A DNA stretch of 64,000 nt from positions 3,246,791 to 3,310,790 of the forward strand of contig NC_023753.2 in assembly GCF_000499845.2 (NCBI RefSeq), in the 5' to 3' direction. Shown here piece by piece: positions 62,701 through 64,000 of the stretch. Under the pieces are notes generated by a model. It saw nothing but the letters and a program-made list of their open reading frames with translations. It was not told the origin of the DNA and searched no databases. This stretch comes from Phaseolus vulgaris. Taxonomy: Eukaryota; Streptophyta; Magnoliopsida; Fabales; Fabaceae. The position numbers were made by a program, and so were the translations under genes. Every line of letters starts with the position of its first letter. Position 1 is the stretch's first letter.

Positions 62701-64000
62701 AACAAAAGGATACACTCTATTATAGAAATTAAAAGGCAGGCAACCCATAAGACGATTCTCTCCCCAACCATTAGATCTTTCCACATCCAACAATCACAAG
62801 GATTCTAAACACATATCACAAGTGATGACGTTTCAATATCCATCTGGTCCATACCAAGATTCTTGTAGACTTTTCGGGACACATCCCTCGAGCCTATGGG
62901 ACTAGTGAGTAGTATTTAGTTCAGTTTATCTCAACCAAGCGGCAAAACACTTATCAATGAAATAAGTAAAAAAATTTACAAATAAAACTCTCCAAAACAG
63001 TTCTCGAGTCTAGGGTCAAATGTACCATATATGGTTGAAACTACATGAATGAAACTAGACAATTGAGATCACTCCAACACATCTAGCCGATGATAATAGA
63101 GTTAACTAAAATAGCCTTGAAAGTAACACAAAAAAACACCTAAGAAAACCAAAAAGACAAAATAATTAATAACAACACTAACCGATCATACTGTCAAAAC
63201 TAATGCAAGGATAATTATAATATTCGTAATTATAATATTCATATTGATAAAGACTCATTCATATAAAGATCCAATACAAATTTATACAAATTTATAAATA
63301 GATTGGCTTAAGAAATATAAAATATCGCTCCCAACTACCAAAACTAAGTTGATTATTGAAAAATCTTTTACAATTACTACCTCCTTCGTTCCAAACCTCA
63401 GAAAACAATTGTGGAATGAAGCGACGAGATGATCCTCTGGACTCATTTTGTATTATTTAAAACCGCTTGCTCGTAATCTTGGACTGTGTTAATCTCAAAT
63501 GGACGTGAAGTCTCACGTGAAAGTTTTGCCCCTTTCCACAAACTACTGACATACTCATGAATAAAGTATATACATAATTACATAAATTCAGACTTTACAT
63601 ACATAAAAAATGTAAATATGTGCGTTGTGTTAAAATATAACCTCGTGACTTAGATTAAAATAAGGATACTTGGGGATTTGGATTTTCTATATGCTTCCCT
63701 GATGAAAAAAAAAAAAACAGCATTCTTAACAAGTGGTTATAGACTGCAATAATTAATGACTTTTAAGGTTGGAATTAGGATTAAACACGACATGCTTTTT
63801 GAGGCCTTCTGTGTCCATTATTTAAGAAAATGATGGTGACACGGGCAGTTGCAATGAGTTTGATTGGTATTGAAATTGCAACTTGTGAAGTCACAGAAAC
63901 ACCTTCCCAATTACTATTGCTATGAATGACCCTTAATTGCACAATGAATGGCGATTGGTAATATCAGAAACTTAAAATAATTTTTCTCTCTGTTGGTATC
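62701..64000. other. Right-hand end of the window, no gene seen
   Basis: The stretch up to about 62930 may still be retroelement-derived. Beyond it I see no coding or repeat signal I can name. Confidence 0.4.

Noticed and set aside
1..64000. CRISPR arrays, tRNA or rRNA genes
   Set aside because: No regularly spaced repeats with unique spacers and no convincing cloverleaf or rRNA segment was seen by eye; a tRNA search program would settle the tRNA question.

Overview
The window is nuclear DNA of a flowering plant, most likely a phaseoloid legume (bean/cowpea group). This follows from the AT-rich intergenic sequence, the short GT-AG introns, the gene families present, and repeats that resemble ones I associate with legumes; the species call is an inference. 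I reconstructed spliced genes by joining short open segments at splice sites and checking that the reading frame closes exactly.

Layout, left to right. (1) 1-289: the 5' end of a minus-strand glycosyltransferase gene that continues outside the window. (2) 1.2-3.3 kb: degenerate ATT-rich DNA followed by a decayed L1-type LINE. (3) 7.5-17.4 kb: three small intronless genes for secreted peptides of the PIP/PIPL type (SGPS-GxGH motif), two on minus and one on plus, separated by repeat debris. This is the most interesting region. (4) 18-26 kb: LINE tail, TCCGGAA-rich repeat, hAT-like element and AT-rich DNA. (5) 26.5-28.1 kb: a complete five-exon cinnamyl alcohol dehydrogenase gene with an AC element in its promoter. 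(6) 30-33 kb: LTR-like direct repeats and a hAT-like element with a likely target-site duplication. (7) 35.5-41.3 kb: a ten-exon UNC-50 homologue on minus, with a Mutator-like MITE in an intron. (8) 43.1-45.3 kb: a two-exon PRKRIP1-type gene. (9) 46.5-47.6 kb: a four-exon reticulon-like gene. (10) 52.3-53.6 kb: a three-exon SPX-domain gene with two PHR-binding (P1BS) motifs just upstream and one GC-AG intron. (11) 56.1-58.1 kb: a four-exon TIC21/PIC1 chloroplast membrane protein gene on minus. (12) 61.8-62.7 kb: an internally deleted Ty3/gypsy relic.

There is no operon-like logic. The housekeeping genes (UNC-50, PRKRIP1, reticulon, TIC21) are independent units, and the reticulon and TIC21 genes have GGCCCA/TGGGCC-type promoter motifs. 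The linked PIP genes look like a local duplication cluster of immune or developmental signal peptides with divergent mature motifs. CAD (lignin) and SPX (phosphate sensing) carry promoter motifs that fit their known regulation. I saw no convincing tRNA, rRNA or CRISPR array, but structured RNAs could not be searched systematically by eye.
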